64,000 nucleotides of DNA, taken from Neckera pumila (lineage: Eukaryota > Streptophyta > Bryopsida > Hypnales > Neckeraceae). Positions 1-11,229 of the stretch are shown here, piece after piece; the stretch's first letter is position 1, and the number at the start of each line of letters is the position of its first letter. The position numbers and the translations under genes are program-made. The DNA is taken from positions 27,776,108 to 27,840,107 of the forward strand of contig OZ018408.1 of assembly GCA_963969595.1 (NCBI GenBank). Reading direction: 5' to 3'. Under the pieces are notes generated by a model. The model made no database searches, had not been told where the DNA came from, and saw only the letters and a list, made by a program, of their open reading frames with translations.

Positions 1-35
1 ATGTCTTTACAAAGGTCTAATTCTAGGCCCCAAAA

Positions 36-190
36 GAACAAGTATAGTTTCTGTAGATGCCGAAAAACATATCACATGTCCAATTTGGAGAATTTTTCCA
101 AAAGTTATTGGCCTCCAAAGTTTGCAGCCAGTCACCGCAGATTCGTCCGATTCATCCGTAAACAATAAAATTCTGTCCGATATGATAACC
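36..190. repeat. Dispersed repeat X, copy 1
   Basis: This stretch matches 24,362-24,515 in the same orientation at high identity, sharing the run TTATTGGCCTCCAAAGTTTG and a short GTCCGATTC duplication. It is followed at once by a TIR element (195-1,210), while the copy near 24,400 is not. The junction therefore probably marks where that TIR element landed. Open frames across it are not conserved between the two copies, so it is not coding. Confidence 0.75.
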
Positions 191-194
191 GTGT

Positions 195-1210
195 AAAACA
201 CTTGTACTATTTTCTGTCACACATTGCATAATGATTAGTTTTTTGGCTATAACTCCTGTGTTTTGATTCCAAATGACTCAAAATTCATAAACAAAGTACT
301 TATGACTATTATATACCTTGTCTAATTTTTTGGAATTTTTTTAAAATGTTTTACTATTTAATAATAGCCCCTGATATTTTGTCACACTTGCCAATTTTGG
401 GATTTTTAGTACTAATATTTAGTACCCAAAATAACAAATTTAGAGCTGAAATTTAGAAAAGATGATCTTCTAGTAGATGGTCAATTTTGTTAAAATGGCG
501 GTATTCCATGTGCCATTTTCAAACCGCAATGGTCTAAACCGCAAAGTGACACCTAGGATTAATATAGATTTCAGAAATCTAAAATAGTTATAGATTTCAA
601 AAACCTAGGGCTAATGTAGATTTTAAACCGCATGGCCTGAAAAATCTGGGACCTTTGTAGATTTCAAATATCTTGAACCAATATAGATTCTAGAAATCTA
701 GAACATCAATAGATTTTAGACCATTTTAGACCGCACGGTCTAAACTCTAAACTGTTAAAAGTACCAAGCTAATAGAATACTGCTATTTTAATGAAATTGA
801 CCATGTAAACTGATAGCTACAATCCAAAGCAATCCTAAAAATACTTAATTTTATATGGTAGAGAAGTCCACAAAGTGAGCTTCATTCAGCTTGCATTTTG
901 AAACATACAAAACATATTTTTGGTGGTTCCTTTGCCAGTGAACAATCATCTTCTATAGAGTTGTTAAAAATGGCCAATTTTTATTTTATTTATTAAAAAT
1001 TTTATCCTATTTTAACTAATTTAAACATCAAAATATCTATTTTCTTGAATTTTGGCACTTTTCTAGTTCCTCTACTTAGAAAAGTTTCCTAGGCTTTTTT
1101 TTTGGTAGTTACCTTCATTTCAAGTGTATACATTAGCCAAATTTTAAAATTATTTTTCTAATTTTAAAATACTCCAGAAACAATTATTAGTACTTATCAT
1201 AGTATAATAA
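195..1210. mobile_element. TIR element family B, copy 1 (carries a nested MITE)
   Basis: The sequence is a direct repeat of 26,005-26,735, in the same order throughout: the CACTTGTACTATTTTCTGTC start, the AATAATAGCCCC segment, and the TTTTGGCACTTTTCTAGTTC segment. The left end is clear. The right end is diverged. Relative to copy 2 it carries one extra block at 477-804, which is a separate MITE. No transposase is encoded, so the element is non-autonomous. Confidence 0.75.
477..804. mobile_element. MITE family A, member A1
   Basis: The ends are inverted repeats of about 28 bp, starting ATGGTCAATTT on the left and ending AAATTGACCAT on the right, each followed inward by a TTAAAAT-GC-GTATTC core. 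The interior repeats short palindromic TAGATTT..AAATCTA modules. The homologous element at 26,005-26,735 lacks this block: there CTAGTAG runs directly into ACTTATGGCTAC. That empty site confirms an insertion event. Confidence 0.85.
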
Positions 1211-1345
1211 CGAAAAAATTAATAGTACTAATAATCCATATCGTTGTGCCACATCATCCAACTACTGCAGCTGCGTTCCTAAAGTCTAGAAATGCAAGGG
1301 TGCTTGCAGTTTCCAAGGCCCTCGAATCCCTTCTAATGTCAAACC

Positions 1346-1389
1346 ACCAAAGTAATGGAATATTACCAATTTAATGAAATTGACATTTG
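1346..1389. repeat. MITE family A, right-end fragment
   Basis: GGAATATTACCAATTTAATG followed by AAATTGACATT matches the right terminus of the family A elements at 6,106, 8,388 and 9,694. No matching left terminus was found upstream, so this appears to be a solo end or a deleted copy. Confidence 0.55.
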
Positions 1390-1819
1390 AGCATCCATAA
1401 TCTTCTTTAAGATAAATGACACACAAATCTAGTTTTGGAGGCAGTTTAATGTAGAAGACTAGCTTTGTTACTCCACCTTTTCAGCAATAGAGACCTTATC
1501 ACCCTAATTGAACATGTATCGCCTCCACATGTCCATTGTGAGAGCATTTGTCTTCCAACCAAGAGAGCTAATTTATAAGCTCATTATCTTTAATTGTATG
1601 ACATACTTTCTTTAATCTAAGTTCCCTGAAGCAAATTTGTTGGCCTTCAAATGTCGAATGGCTTGGCCAATTTCTAAAGGGCCAATTCACTTTTTGATTA
1701 TTGCAAGGTTATGGGAAGGGGGCTCTTACCCATATGGACCCTGAAACAAATATTCGATCAACTTCTAGGTTTGGAGTATGAATGCAAATGTTTTGAACTC
1801 CTAAAAGATGGAACCTATG

Positions 1820-3026
1820 CATTACAGAAAATTGCAGGCCTTTAGAGGGCCACTCTAGAGTGACCCAACCAATCTATTACTTGAAAGTAGGCATGTAGCC
1901 ACAGTGAGTAGTCAAAGTGTGTGAATTTTGGGAAGGATGTCAGGACTCACTAATGTGAGAGTAGTACAAGGCTGATTAACTGGGTACTTAATCAAATTCA
2001 TTCAAATTAACCAAAATGAAGTGGATTTTGATGCAAATTGTCAAAAAATTTAGAAACACTAGTGATTTCATACTAGCTTTGTAAGCCAAAAAGTTTAGTG
2101 AATTTGAAGTTGAAAAGGGAAGATATTTATACAAGTGGGATAGTAGTAGGTACAACAATCCATGTGGGATATGTAGATTAGAACTAATAAGAGCACAACC
2201 ACTCATAGTTAAGTAAAAAGCAAAAATTGCGTTAAAAGTTGAATTTTAGACCTCATTTAGAATAATTTTTTTCAAATATCTTTGAACTACAAAAATGTGT
2301 AGAATCTATGTAGTTTTCATCTCCAAAATCCGTTTGAGGTTTAGAGCTTTCAACAAAAAATTATGGACAAAATTCTTACAGGGGTTGGAAGCAAAATTTT
2401 CTTTGACATTTAAACACCCTTTTAGAAATTTGTCCATAACTTTTTGTTGGAAGCTCTAACCTCAAACAAATTTTTGGAGATGAAAACTACATAGATCCTA
2501 TACATTTTTGTAGTTCAAAGATTTTTTAAAAAAAAATTCTACTATGCCTAAATGGGGTTTGAAATTTGACTTTTAACGCAATTCTTGAATTTGAACAATG
2601 AGTGATCTCTTTTCAAAATATCCCATACTCCTTTGAGATTTCACCATGGACAATTGATTTTTCTGTATAAACAACCTCTTCACCCTTCATTTTCAAATTG
2701 TCAATGAATTATGACTATCACATTGCCATTAAAAAAGATCTTGATAGTAGATGTCATTGGACTAATTTCGACATTTGATTTTTTTTCAGAAACTTGGTTA
2801 GGGTACAAGGTGTGCAATAATCAGGGTTAAGGTGCATTATAATACCTAAACCCTTATTATTTAATGCCTTGTACTTGGATATTGAACCATTGACACATTC
2901 AAAGTCGCAGTGCAAGGTGAACGACTATAGGGGAAAAAACAATCCTTTATCCAATTTAAATGTTATTGTAAGGTCATTTCAACTGCTTTGGAGCAGTCCA
3001 CTTGAGGCCTGAGATTTTCTGTAATG
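1820..3026. mobile_element. TIR element family J, member J3
   Basis: The left end CATTACAGAAAATTGCAGG is matched by the reverse complement of the right end, CATTACAGAAAATCTCAGG, and the match continues inward through a GGCCT block. The same terminal design occurs at 13,498-13,799 and 60,816-61,162. The element contains the foldback repeat 2,224-2,586. Short open frames on the minus strand inside it are not recognisable proteins. Confidence 0.7.
2224..2586. repeat. Foldback (long inverted repeat) element nested in J3
   Basis: The two arms, each about 150 bp, are near-perfect inverted copies meeting around 2,400. The outer ends are AATTGCGTTAAAAGT and its complement. Inside, TTTGAACTACAAAAATGT on the left is mirrored by ACATTTTTGTAGTTCAAAG on the right. 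Transcribed from either side it would form a long hairpin. No coding potential is seen. Confidence 0.85.
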
Positions 3027-5486
3027 GACCATGGAGTCAAATATAAAAGTTTTTCACTCTATATCTTCCTTTTTTTTTGCTCTTCATAAATGAAATGTTT
3101 GGTTTTATTTTTCAGTAATAAAATCACATGTCTAATATTTGTCATAAAATTTTCAATTTTTTTGCCAAAAGTTTAGATTATGATGAAGTTTTGAAGTTTA
3201 ATTGAAGAAAATTCATATCAAATATTGACACAGGAAAATTTTCAAGGTTCTTTGTAGGCACTATAATAGAAATCCCCTCCGAGAATTTGTTTTTTTGCCT
3301 TTTTTTCCAATCCACAAGGAATGTAGCTCTCACAAGGAATTTTGTGCATTTTAAAGGGGATATTTTTGCATTTTTTAGTGATGTCCCCACCTCCAAATCT
3401 ATTGAATTTGTGAAATTTAATAAACCAGAATGTAGATTTATGGCTCCAAAATCTAAATTTAATGTAGATTTTAGCCTGTATAATGAGTTCAATTCATAGG
3501 CTTGAAAGCTAAAATTTGACGAAATATAGATTATGAATTTCCAATCTTATTGATTTGTACATTTCAGAATTCTGGAATTTGTACATTTCAGGTTTGCACA
3601 TTTAAAAAAAATTTAGATTTGTAAATTGTACAAACTTTAGAAAAGTTAGATTATTGTGAAATCAATGGAATTCATTGCTTTGGAGATTTTTTGACAACTT
3701 ACAATTCCTATGTGTCCAACCTCACCATATCCTTGACAATTGATACGAAGCAATTGCATCTTCTAAAATCTACTAAATATTAGGTGGAAACAACATTAAC
3801 ATGTAAGATGTATATAAAGTCTACCAATTTGAATTAATATGTACACAAGGAATTTGTAGAGAATTTATAAAAATACTTGTATAGAAAATCCATGATTTTC
3901 TTCTGTATAGGAGTTCTTTGAAGATCCCTCCATGGTAACAATAGAACACAAGGAAACATGCAAAACTAGGAGAAACTTGCAGGGAAAAACTGTAGAATTT
4001 CCAAATTAGTCGGAGGGAATTCCAAGAGAGTCCGCTGTGTAATTAAGTTCAAAAAATCTAAAATTTTCAAAATAGAAGTACATTATAGTGTAGAATGTTG
4101 TGATGTAAAGAAAATTTTCATGTCATTCCATATTTAGAAATATGGTTATAAATCCTCAACTTCAACTTTACTAAAATGCTTATTTTAAAAAAAAATTCAA
4201 AATTTCTTAGTGGTGCAAATACAAAACTTCAGAAGCTTCATTTTGTTATATTTTCCCAAAAACAAAAGAATTTTCTTTTAAATGTCAAAATCAAGTCTTA
4301 AAGAAAAATTAAAAAAAGCTCAAAGTATTTAAACACATTGGCTAGTGTACCATTTTTTCAATAAACTACCCCATGTAAAATTAAAAAAACAACTAAAATG
4401 TTTTGAACTTAATTCAATGATGTGGATATAGCATTAAAAAAGTTGCACACACAAAATATATAAAATCACCCATTCTTTAATATGCACGAAGCTTGAATGC
4501 TTGATTGACCATCGAAAGGATATTTGTCCAAAGCACACAAATGTTGAAATGTCCTCAACGTCCTTCTAGGGTTAAAGATTGTCTATGAATTGAATCCCAG
4601 TTTGGTATTGCAATCGGTCTTAAACTTTCGGAAGCAAGAAGGCCAAAGGATAATGTGGTGGACAAAAAGAGTCCTACGAAAAAAATTCAGTGATACTCTC
4701 ATGTACTCCGTATGACAGAGGAATGCTCATGCATGTTCATCCAATGAATTGATAAATGCATGCCTGGTGTTAGGCCAGTCGTTTGACTCGTCAGGATGTT
4801 CACTAAACAACATTGGATCCTGTTGACCACACCGTACAAAGTGTCATGCAATATCTCTATTCGTAATTTGGTGAGATCGAATCACTTAAATAGTTTTCGT
4901 GAGACAACAGCAAACTTACTACGGTATACATGCTAAACTCCGATTCTGTATTTCGTTAGACATGCAAGCATCAATCATTTGCAGTTTGGCTCTTTGTGGT
5001 GAAGGCTCTCTTGGTATTGTGGATTGAGAAGGTAGGTAGCTAGTGATTGCTCGCAGAGAGTAGCCAAAGTGACGTTATCGATCTTGGACTGCATGCCGAA
5101 TTCGAATAGCTGCAATAGCTAATTGTATATCATATTATTTGTAGAATCAAATCGAACTTCCCTAGGGAATCAAATGATCAATGGCATCAATTTATTTGGA
5201 CTGGTACTAGCTAGTACCATATCTTATTCCTGCATCCAGTTGTGATCCGGCTCAAGCGAAACACGTTCAACGTTAACGAGGTGTTCTGCTCGGGCAGCTT
5301 CCACCGGCCCAAGTGGCCAATTTGTCTCTCAGCCTCTCCCACGCTGAACCGTCCGCGTGAACCGGACTGATTGTTTCCTCCTTTCTGTTTCGTAAAAAAA
5401 CGTTACTTCAGGAAAAAAAACAAAAAAACACATAAACCAAAATGTACACCAGTCGTAGTGTTTTGTTCAGATGTATGTTTGGTTTA
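3027..5486. other. AT-rich sequence with no recognised gene
   Basis: Overlapping small frames on both strands near 3,178-3,499 cover the same AT-rich bases and look like chance. From about 4,500 base composition becomes more even and homopolymer runs rarer. No domain, RNA gene or element boundary was recognised. Confidence 0.4.
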
Positions 5487-5521
5487 CGGAATATCGCCAG
5501 TTTAACGAAATTGACGTACGT
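5487..5521. repeat. MITE family A, right-end fragment
   Basis: GAATATCGCCAGTTTAACG followed by AAATTGACGT is a clear match to the right terminus of family A. A partner left end is not obvious. The element may start near 5,400, but the interior does not resemble other members. Confidence 0.5.
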
Positions 5522-6105
5522 TGGATTCATCATTCATGTATTCTTTTTACTATTATGCACTTGTACTTTGCACCCATTAGATAATCTGTTGGTTTAACAA
5601 ATATAAGAAAATATATACACGTCAAATTTCTGTTAATTTTCTTTAGTTTTGGCAAAGCTGCATTCTACCGTAGTCCTTGAAGTGAGTTCTGAACTACTGA
5701 TTGACCGCTTCTTTGAAGCAGTCAATGTGGTTACCTTACGACCCTCGATTTAGAATCCTGTCCTGTTTGCTTAAAAAGAAACTGCAATCTTCAAACTCCA
5801 GGTCAGGAAATGTTGTATCAACTATCAAACTCATTTTGACGAAAGCCAGCTGTTTGACCGAAGTATGGTATTAGGAGAGTAACGGTACGAGGGGACCTTG
5901 AATTGTATTCACCGAATGAAACTAAAAATGTAAATAGGTCCCCTCTTACTGTATCGACTCATAAACTACATCAAGATTGTTCATTAATATTTGTTAGTAC
6001 GTTGTAAGTGTGTAAAATGGAATTGAATGCCCTGGTTGGGAAGACACCATTTAAGACGCTCACATTTACAGGTAATCATAGTAATTCAATTAAACTAATT
6101 GCAAG

Positions 6106-6289
6106 AACATCAATTTCGTTAAATTAGCGATATTCGCACACGTACAGCCAAAAGTTTTCACATAAATCTTCTTAAATATCTAATATCAGGTCAAAAAGTA
6201 GGACAGGTGTGGATTTTGGGTTCAGGTGTCGCGTCCGGTCTGAACCGTGCCAAATATTGCAATATCGCCAATTTAACGAAATTGATGTT
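6106..6289. mobile_element. MITE family A, member A4
   Basis: Complete member of about 184 bp. The left terminus AACATCAATTTCGTTAAATT and the complement of the right terminus agree for about 30 bases, differing at one position (A/G before GCGATATT). The interior carries the shared block ATAAATCTTCT..AGTAGGACAGG..GATTTTGGGTT..CTGAACCGTGCCAA, also found at 8,388-8,570 and, more diverged, at 9,694-9,882. Confidence 0.88.
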
Positions 6290-8387
6290 TCTTGTGATGA
6301 CGTTTCACAATACAAATTGCTTCATGACTTTTAAATCAGTTTTCAAGTTTCCGTTCCTCATTTGATTAAAGTCTAATGCAAGTCAATTATAATTATATTT
6401 ATGATATTAGAGAGTATATAAATCTAATTTCAAATGTACACATAATATTGCATGGTTTCAAAATGTAACACTTCAAGTACGTATAGAGTTTTATTCAACA
6501 CTTCTGTATACAGATACAAATATATTCACCATTTGCACAAAAGTACTGTAAAGTTGAGCACTTGTGCTGCGGTCCATTTATTTGAAAACAAAACAAAACA
6601 AAGTTGTGCTGCAAAGTCTCAACGATCAGTTTTAATTCCATTTAAGAGCATAATTAAGTACTGTACATTATGTCCAACATCTGCATACTTAGTAGTGAAG
6701 GGTTGCTGCAAGGTCTGAATTTCCATTCCATTTCCTACCATAAGTAGGATACATTCCTCAGCACCTATTGATTTCTAGTTGAGCTTGTCGTTACTGAGAG
6801 CCTAGCACAAGCAATGTGAAATATACTGCAGTCAATTCAGTGGTTCCTATCAACATGTTTCGAAGAGTACTGAGAACGAAATGTTTAGGGTCCCGTAATT
6901 CGCAAAACACCTGATCGAAAGCAGGATTCGAGGATCTGATCTGCAGGATTCGATGATCTCTTCATCGACCGTCATATTGCTGTTTCAGAAACCAGCGATC
7001 AAATGTTGGTGCACCACATCCCCAGTCAGAACTAGTAAGTTACGTACTGCTCCAACCGGCCTAATATTCGATACTGCGCTAAAGGTAAGTTGTGGGGACT
7101 CCCGCTCTCCAGTCCACAACGTGATTGGCAAGTCTACAGATCAGCAGTATGTAGTACCTGCGCGTAGTACTGCAACTTACAGGTTCCATCCGAAACTCGC
7201 TCGCTGGCTAGAGAGGGAAATAATTCCACTTCTTTTAGGAATCGGCGTACATGAAGAGTCCATTCATGGGCCACGTCTCACCTCTCTAGTTGAATTTATA
7301 AAGCGAGTAACTATAGGTAAATATCATCGGGCAAAATGGTTCGCTTCTGGACCGACCGCAAGTGGCGTGCACCAAGGAAGGCGCGTCGTTGGAGACGGAC
7401 GCGCTTTAATTTGCACTACAGCGAATCAAGCGATCGATACGTAACCATAAAGGCGGTAGTAGCAATGATGTCGAGCAAATGGCTGGCATCATGAGCGCAC
7501 TTCTGTGCTGGCAACGGTTTGTCTTATTTGCTGTTTGGTGTTTCCCCATGGAACCGACGTCACTAGCGGATTTTTATTTTTATTAGCAAATTTCGCACTC
7601 ACTGACAGGTTTGATCCTGTCAGAATCCGTCGCTCCAGAATTGCGCCAGTGCTATGATGGCTTCTGGAAGGTACTGTTCTCCATAAAAAAACGCTGGACG
7701 ACACCCTGTCGTTCGATCTCTCGAAATCAGAGTCGCAGAGTCGCAGGGCTTCTATAGGGTGATGGCTCCTGGAGTCCTGGTGTAAGGCCTGCGCTTTGTA
7801 CTTGAATCTTGCAATCGAAATCCTTCAATTGCGCCAAGAATAAAATAAAGTAAAATCCGAGTTCTAAAGTCTCAGGCCCATTGGTCAAGGGCTCCATGGT
7901 TCATTGGTTCTTCACGGAGTAATAGGCTGCAACGAGTCGGCGTCTTGGCGTTATTAATAAGTTAAAGGAATTCTCTCGTGTTCCTTCCAGATTCCCATGT
8001 ACATTCAATGGGTAATCGCTGCGTTGACTTATCCGTACCGTCGAGGGGATAAGCCAAGAAAGCACCGGATTGCGAGGCGCGTTTCGTGAGGAGATGACTA
8101 CTGCAACTGGAGTCTGGAGAGTTCCAGAATATTACTTTAGTGGGCGCAGCCCATGGAATTTAATGTGCCCTATACGGACTACCGTTATCAATAAGCTAGA
8201 TAGGACCTTTTTTACTTACTAGGTTGGCTACATGAACTGAAATGATGAAGCAGATTGCTTTGACTTACTGGTGAGCGGCTAATTTAGTGCGATTTGCGCT
8301 GCTCCGAGCCCTAGTCCAAGCATGGGCGAATGTTGCAAGAGTCTGCCAAGAGCCAGTCCAGTTTAGAGCTCCTCCAACGGTGCAGTA
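6290..8387. other. Low-repeat sequence, no recognised gene
   Basis: Base composition is more balanced than in the flanks. The longest frame, 163 codons at 6,953-7,444 on the plus strand, has no recognisable domain, signal peptide or splice context, and its counterpart frames on the minus strand are equally anonymous. It could hold an unrecognised exon, but nothing positively supports one. Confidence 0.3.
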
Positions 8388-8570
8388 AATTTCAATTTCG
8401 TTAAATTGGCGATATTCTCACAGCCTAAAATTGTGATATAAATCTTCTCCAAAAAGCCTAATTCTAGGCCACAAACTAGGACAGGCCTAGATTTTGGGTT
8501 TAGGCCGGCGCGGCCTGAACCGTGCCAATACGGAGTATTGGCACATAGCCAATTTAACGATACTAACGTT
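8388..8570. mobile_element. MITE family A, member A5
   Basis: The left terminus TCAATTTCGTTAAATTGGCG is paired with a more diverged right terminus (TAGCCAATTTAACGATACT). The interior shares ACTAGGACAGGCCTAGATTT and GGCCTGAACCGTGCCAAT with the member at 6,106, so the two are true relatives and not chance inverted repeats. Confidence 0.85.
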
Positions 8571-9693
8571 GGCTTTACCGATTTTTTTAAATTTTATTTT
8601 ATCTTTGAAACAAATGGATAGCTGTACCGATTTCAGGACTCTAGCTAGCCTAGCTTGCAAAATCCTAGTCTTTCTCTTGGCCAAAGAGAAATAACTGTAA
8701 ATTTGGAACCATTTGCGTTGGTGTGTATCGTCATCCAGCGTTTTATTTGGAACAGTAACTGTCAAGTGGTCCGACTGCGTTGGCTAAAATTTGAGGGACC
8801 TAACTGGACAGGCTCAGACCTGGCAGACGGACCGATGCTCAGTATATCGTTCAAGAAAACGCTGCCGTCATCCACTCAGGTAGATATCCTACCATGACTG
8901 TTGGTTACGTGGATGGGCCAATGGGATTGGAGTGTCAGCTGCTACATGGCAGTCAGTCAGGGTGGCGGAGAAATTTGTTGTGTATTAACAAACTGAAGAT
9001 CTCATTGGAAGTCAGCTAAGTTTAAGACTTCAGTTTCCCATTCTCGAAAATGCTGGAGTTACTCTCATAATTGTGGGGCATACAACATAGCAGTGCAGCA
9101 GTGCCGATGATACACCTTGGAGGTACTGTAGATGGTTATTACTTTTGACCCTGGAGAAAGAAGATTCACGTTGTGCCCCATTCGGTAACAAACCTGCAAA
9201 TCATGCAGCAGTAATCCGAGTTCTGACAACCTGAATGTGTGGCTGGCAACTTGAAGCTGCTGCACACAAAAGCCTGTAAGTTAGAGCATCCAGACATGAC
9301 GCAAGCAGTCTCCCATTGGTATGCTCACTGTAACGTGATACGATTACTTGGAAAGACCCGATTTACATAACCAGATCCATATTTCTTAAGGAATACTTAG
9401 GATTCACGTGACAACATGAACGCTTTAATGTTAAAAAATAATAGAAACAGAGTCAAAGATTGTGGCCAAGGTGGCTTGCATGCTCTTCTGCTCTTTACAG
9501 ATGACTGCCAGACAGATGAGGAGCTGCACTGCTTTATCTTTTAGTCGAGCACTTCGTGACGTCGGAAAAGTACTGTAAAGTGGTTTGGAGGTGGACTTCC
9601 CCGTCAGCATTACTGCTAACCGGGTTGTATTTTATTTCGCTCCCTTTGCAATTGAACGAGTGTCAATTTGAGCAAATTAGAAATGAAAAAAAT
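8571..9693. other. No recognised feature
   Basis: Mixed-composition sequence with only short overlapping frames on both strands. No repeat partner elsewhere in the window and no protein similarity was recognised. Confidence 0.35.
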
Positions 9694-9882
9694 GTAACTT
9701 GCACGAGTAGCAACACTTCACGCAATATTCCATAAACTAAAAATTGTCACATCTGTTCTCAAAGGTCTAAATTCAAATTTCAAATCAGAAATTAGGACAG
9801 TTATAGATTTTCGTTTCAGGCCGCACTGCCTGAACCACGCCAAAGTAATGGAATATCGCCAGTATTTCGAAGTTGACGTTAC
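9694..9882. mobile_element. MITE family A, member A6 (diverged)
   Basis: The right terminus GGAATATCGCCAGTATTTCG..TTGACGTTAC is well preserved. The left terminus GTAACTTGCACGAG..CAATATTCC is degenerate but alignable. The interior keeps the family block TTAGGACAG..TAGATTTT..TTCAGGCCGC..CCTGAACC. The length agrees with A4 and A5. Confidence 0.75.
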
Positions 9883-10988
9883 TTCAAAAGAAATAATTGG
9901 AAAAGGGTACAAAACAATAAGATTCTACTAGATTACAATAGTGCGACTTCGATAAATTAGTGTCACGCGCAATAATAAGCCAGTAATATCAGAGTAGCTA
10001 GTTATCGCTCCAGTGTCGAGGATGTTCTGAAGCAGCACTGCGACAGGTTTGATTTCTGCGCGTGGGAATTCGTGCGTTATGACGGCTGAAAATGACATAA
10101 TTCAAGAACGCCAATGTCTGAGGATAAATATTTGTGCTTTTATCCTCAGACTCGAAGTGTACCATCGACCACTTGTACGCTCTCAAAAATGTACGTGCGA
10201 GGTAGTACACCATAATTTTGTACTAACTTGAACAAGCTCACGACTGGTTGGCTCGCCGCTGGCGTATCAGTTGTACCCAGAACATAACGCGCGCTAACCC
10301 ACCTTGATCTTATATCCCCCTAGTTCCCAGAGACGCGAATTAGCAGCTAACACGTTTCGATTTCAATTCTCAGCTACAAAACCCAAAGCGCGTGATCGTT
10401 GGTATGTTTTCGTCCAGACCCCAGACAATCAAACTCAATAGGCCACCCACTACATCGATCCAGGTAAGGTACCATTACAACACAAAGTTAGCAATTGCAA
10501 ATAGAATCCCCAAACCCAGAACACTGGACACGTTTACCCCCGAGCAGGAAGAAGGCCCATCCCCTCCGATCCTCTCGATCGCGAGGTTTCATGCATGGAT
10601 CATCCAAACTCAAAGAGCCCTTCCGTAGATCGGATTGAAAAGGGGAAAAGATACAGAGAGCTGTGCAGACTGTGAGCGAGGGACGGGACGTCGATATGTC
10701 CACATAGTCGGCCTCCCTCACAGCCCGGGCAGCTCTCCATGTCAACACCCTTGGTTGCGCGCCGCAAGCTAGCCAACCAGCTTTCCAAAGCCATGATATA
10801 TCACACACGGGCTAGCTCCAGACCGAAGTCCGTGACCGAAGTCCGTGCAGGAAACAAGACGAGACCATGGACCGTGAACGCCACACGCGATCGAGATAAG
10901 CAAGCCTGCGGCCGAGAGCTGGCTGCGAGAAGTACGAGAAGAAGTTGGATCATGGTGCTAAGCTTCAGAGGAGCGCCTGCGAAAGTGC
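9883..10988. other. Mixed to GC-richer sequence, no recognised gene
   Basis: From about 10,260 the sequence is richer in G and C than most of the window. Several overlapping frames of 60-106 codons exist on both strands, but none shows a recognisable domain. It leads into a stretch with TATA-like motifs and could be an upstream region rather than coding. Confidence 0.3.
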
Positions 10989-10989
10989 G

Positions 10990-11160
10990 TGTGTAGTGAT
11001 GAGCTAGGGAGGAATGTTATAAAGACGAGTCATGAGGGAGGAATGTATATAGGGAGGGGCCTTCACAGACGTCAGCCTGCTAGCCCACCACCGCCTGCTC
11101 TAGACTACTCTACTCTACTCTATTACCGCCCTGTCCGCCCTACTCTCTGGACTCGATTTA
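10990..11160 (+). promoter_or_regulatory. Candidate plant core promoter without a recognised gene
   Basis: Two direct copies of GGGAGGAATGT occur near 11,010 and 11,036, each followed immediately by a TATA-like motif (TTATAAAG and TATATAGGG). About 60 bp downstream lies a pyrimidine-rich CTACTCTACTCTACTCT tract, as is common near plant transcription starts. The sequence turns into satellite DNA at about 11,230, so any gene it served is missing or interrupted. The function is inferred from motifs only. Confidence 0.3.
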
Positions 11161-11229
11161 GTGTGGAGTGTGTTTACTATACTTCGACCATCCTATTTCA
11201 GCTGTTGCCGCCCCTTCAAACCTGGGGAT

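Noticed and set aside
6953..7444. 163-codon open frame on the plus strand
   Set aside because: It is the longest unassigned frame outside known genes, but it has no recognisable domain, motif or conserved context, and other frames on both strands nearby are of similar quality.
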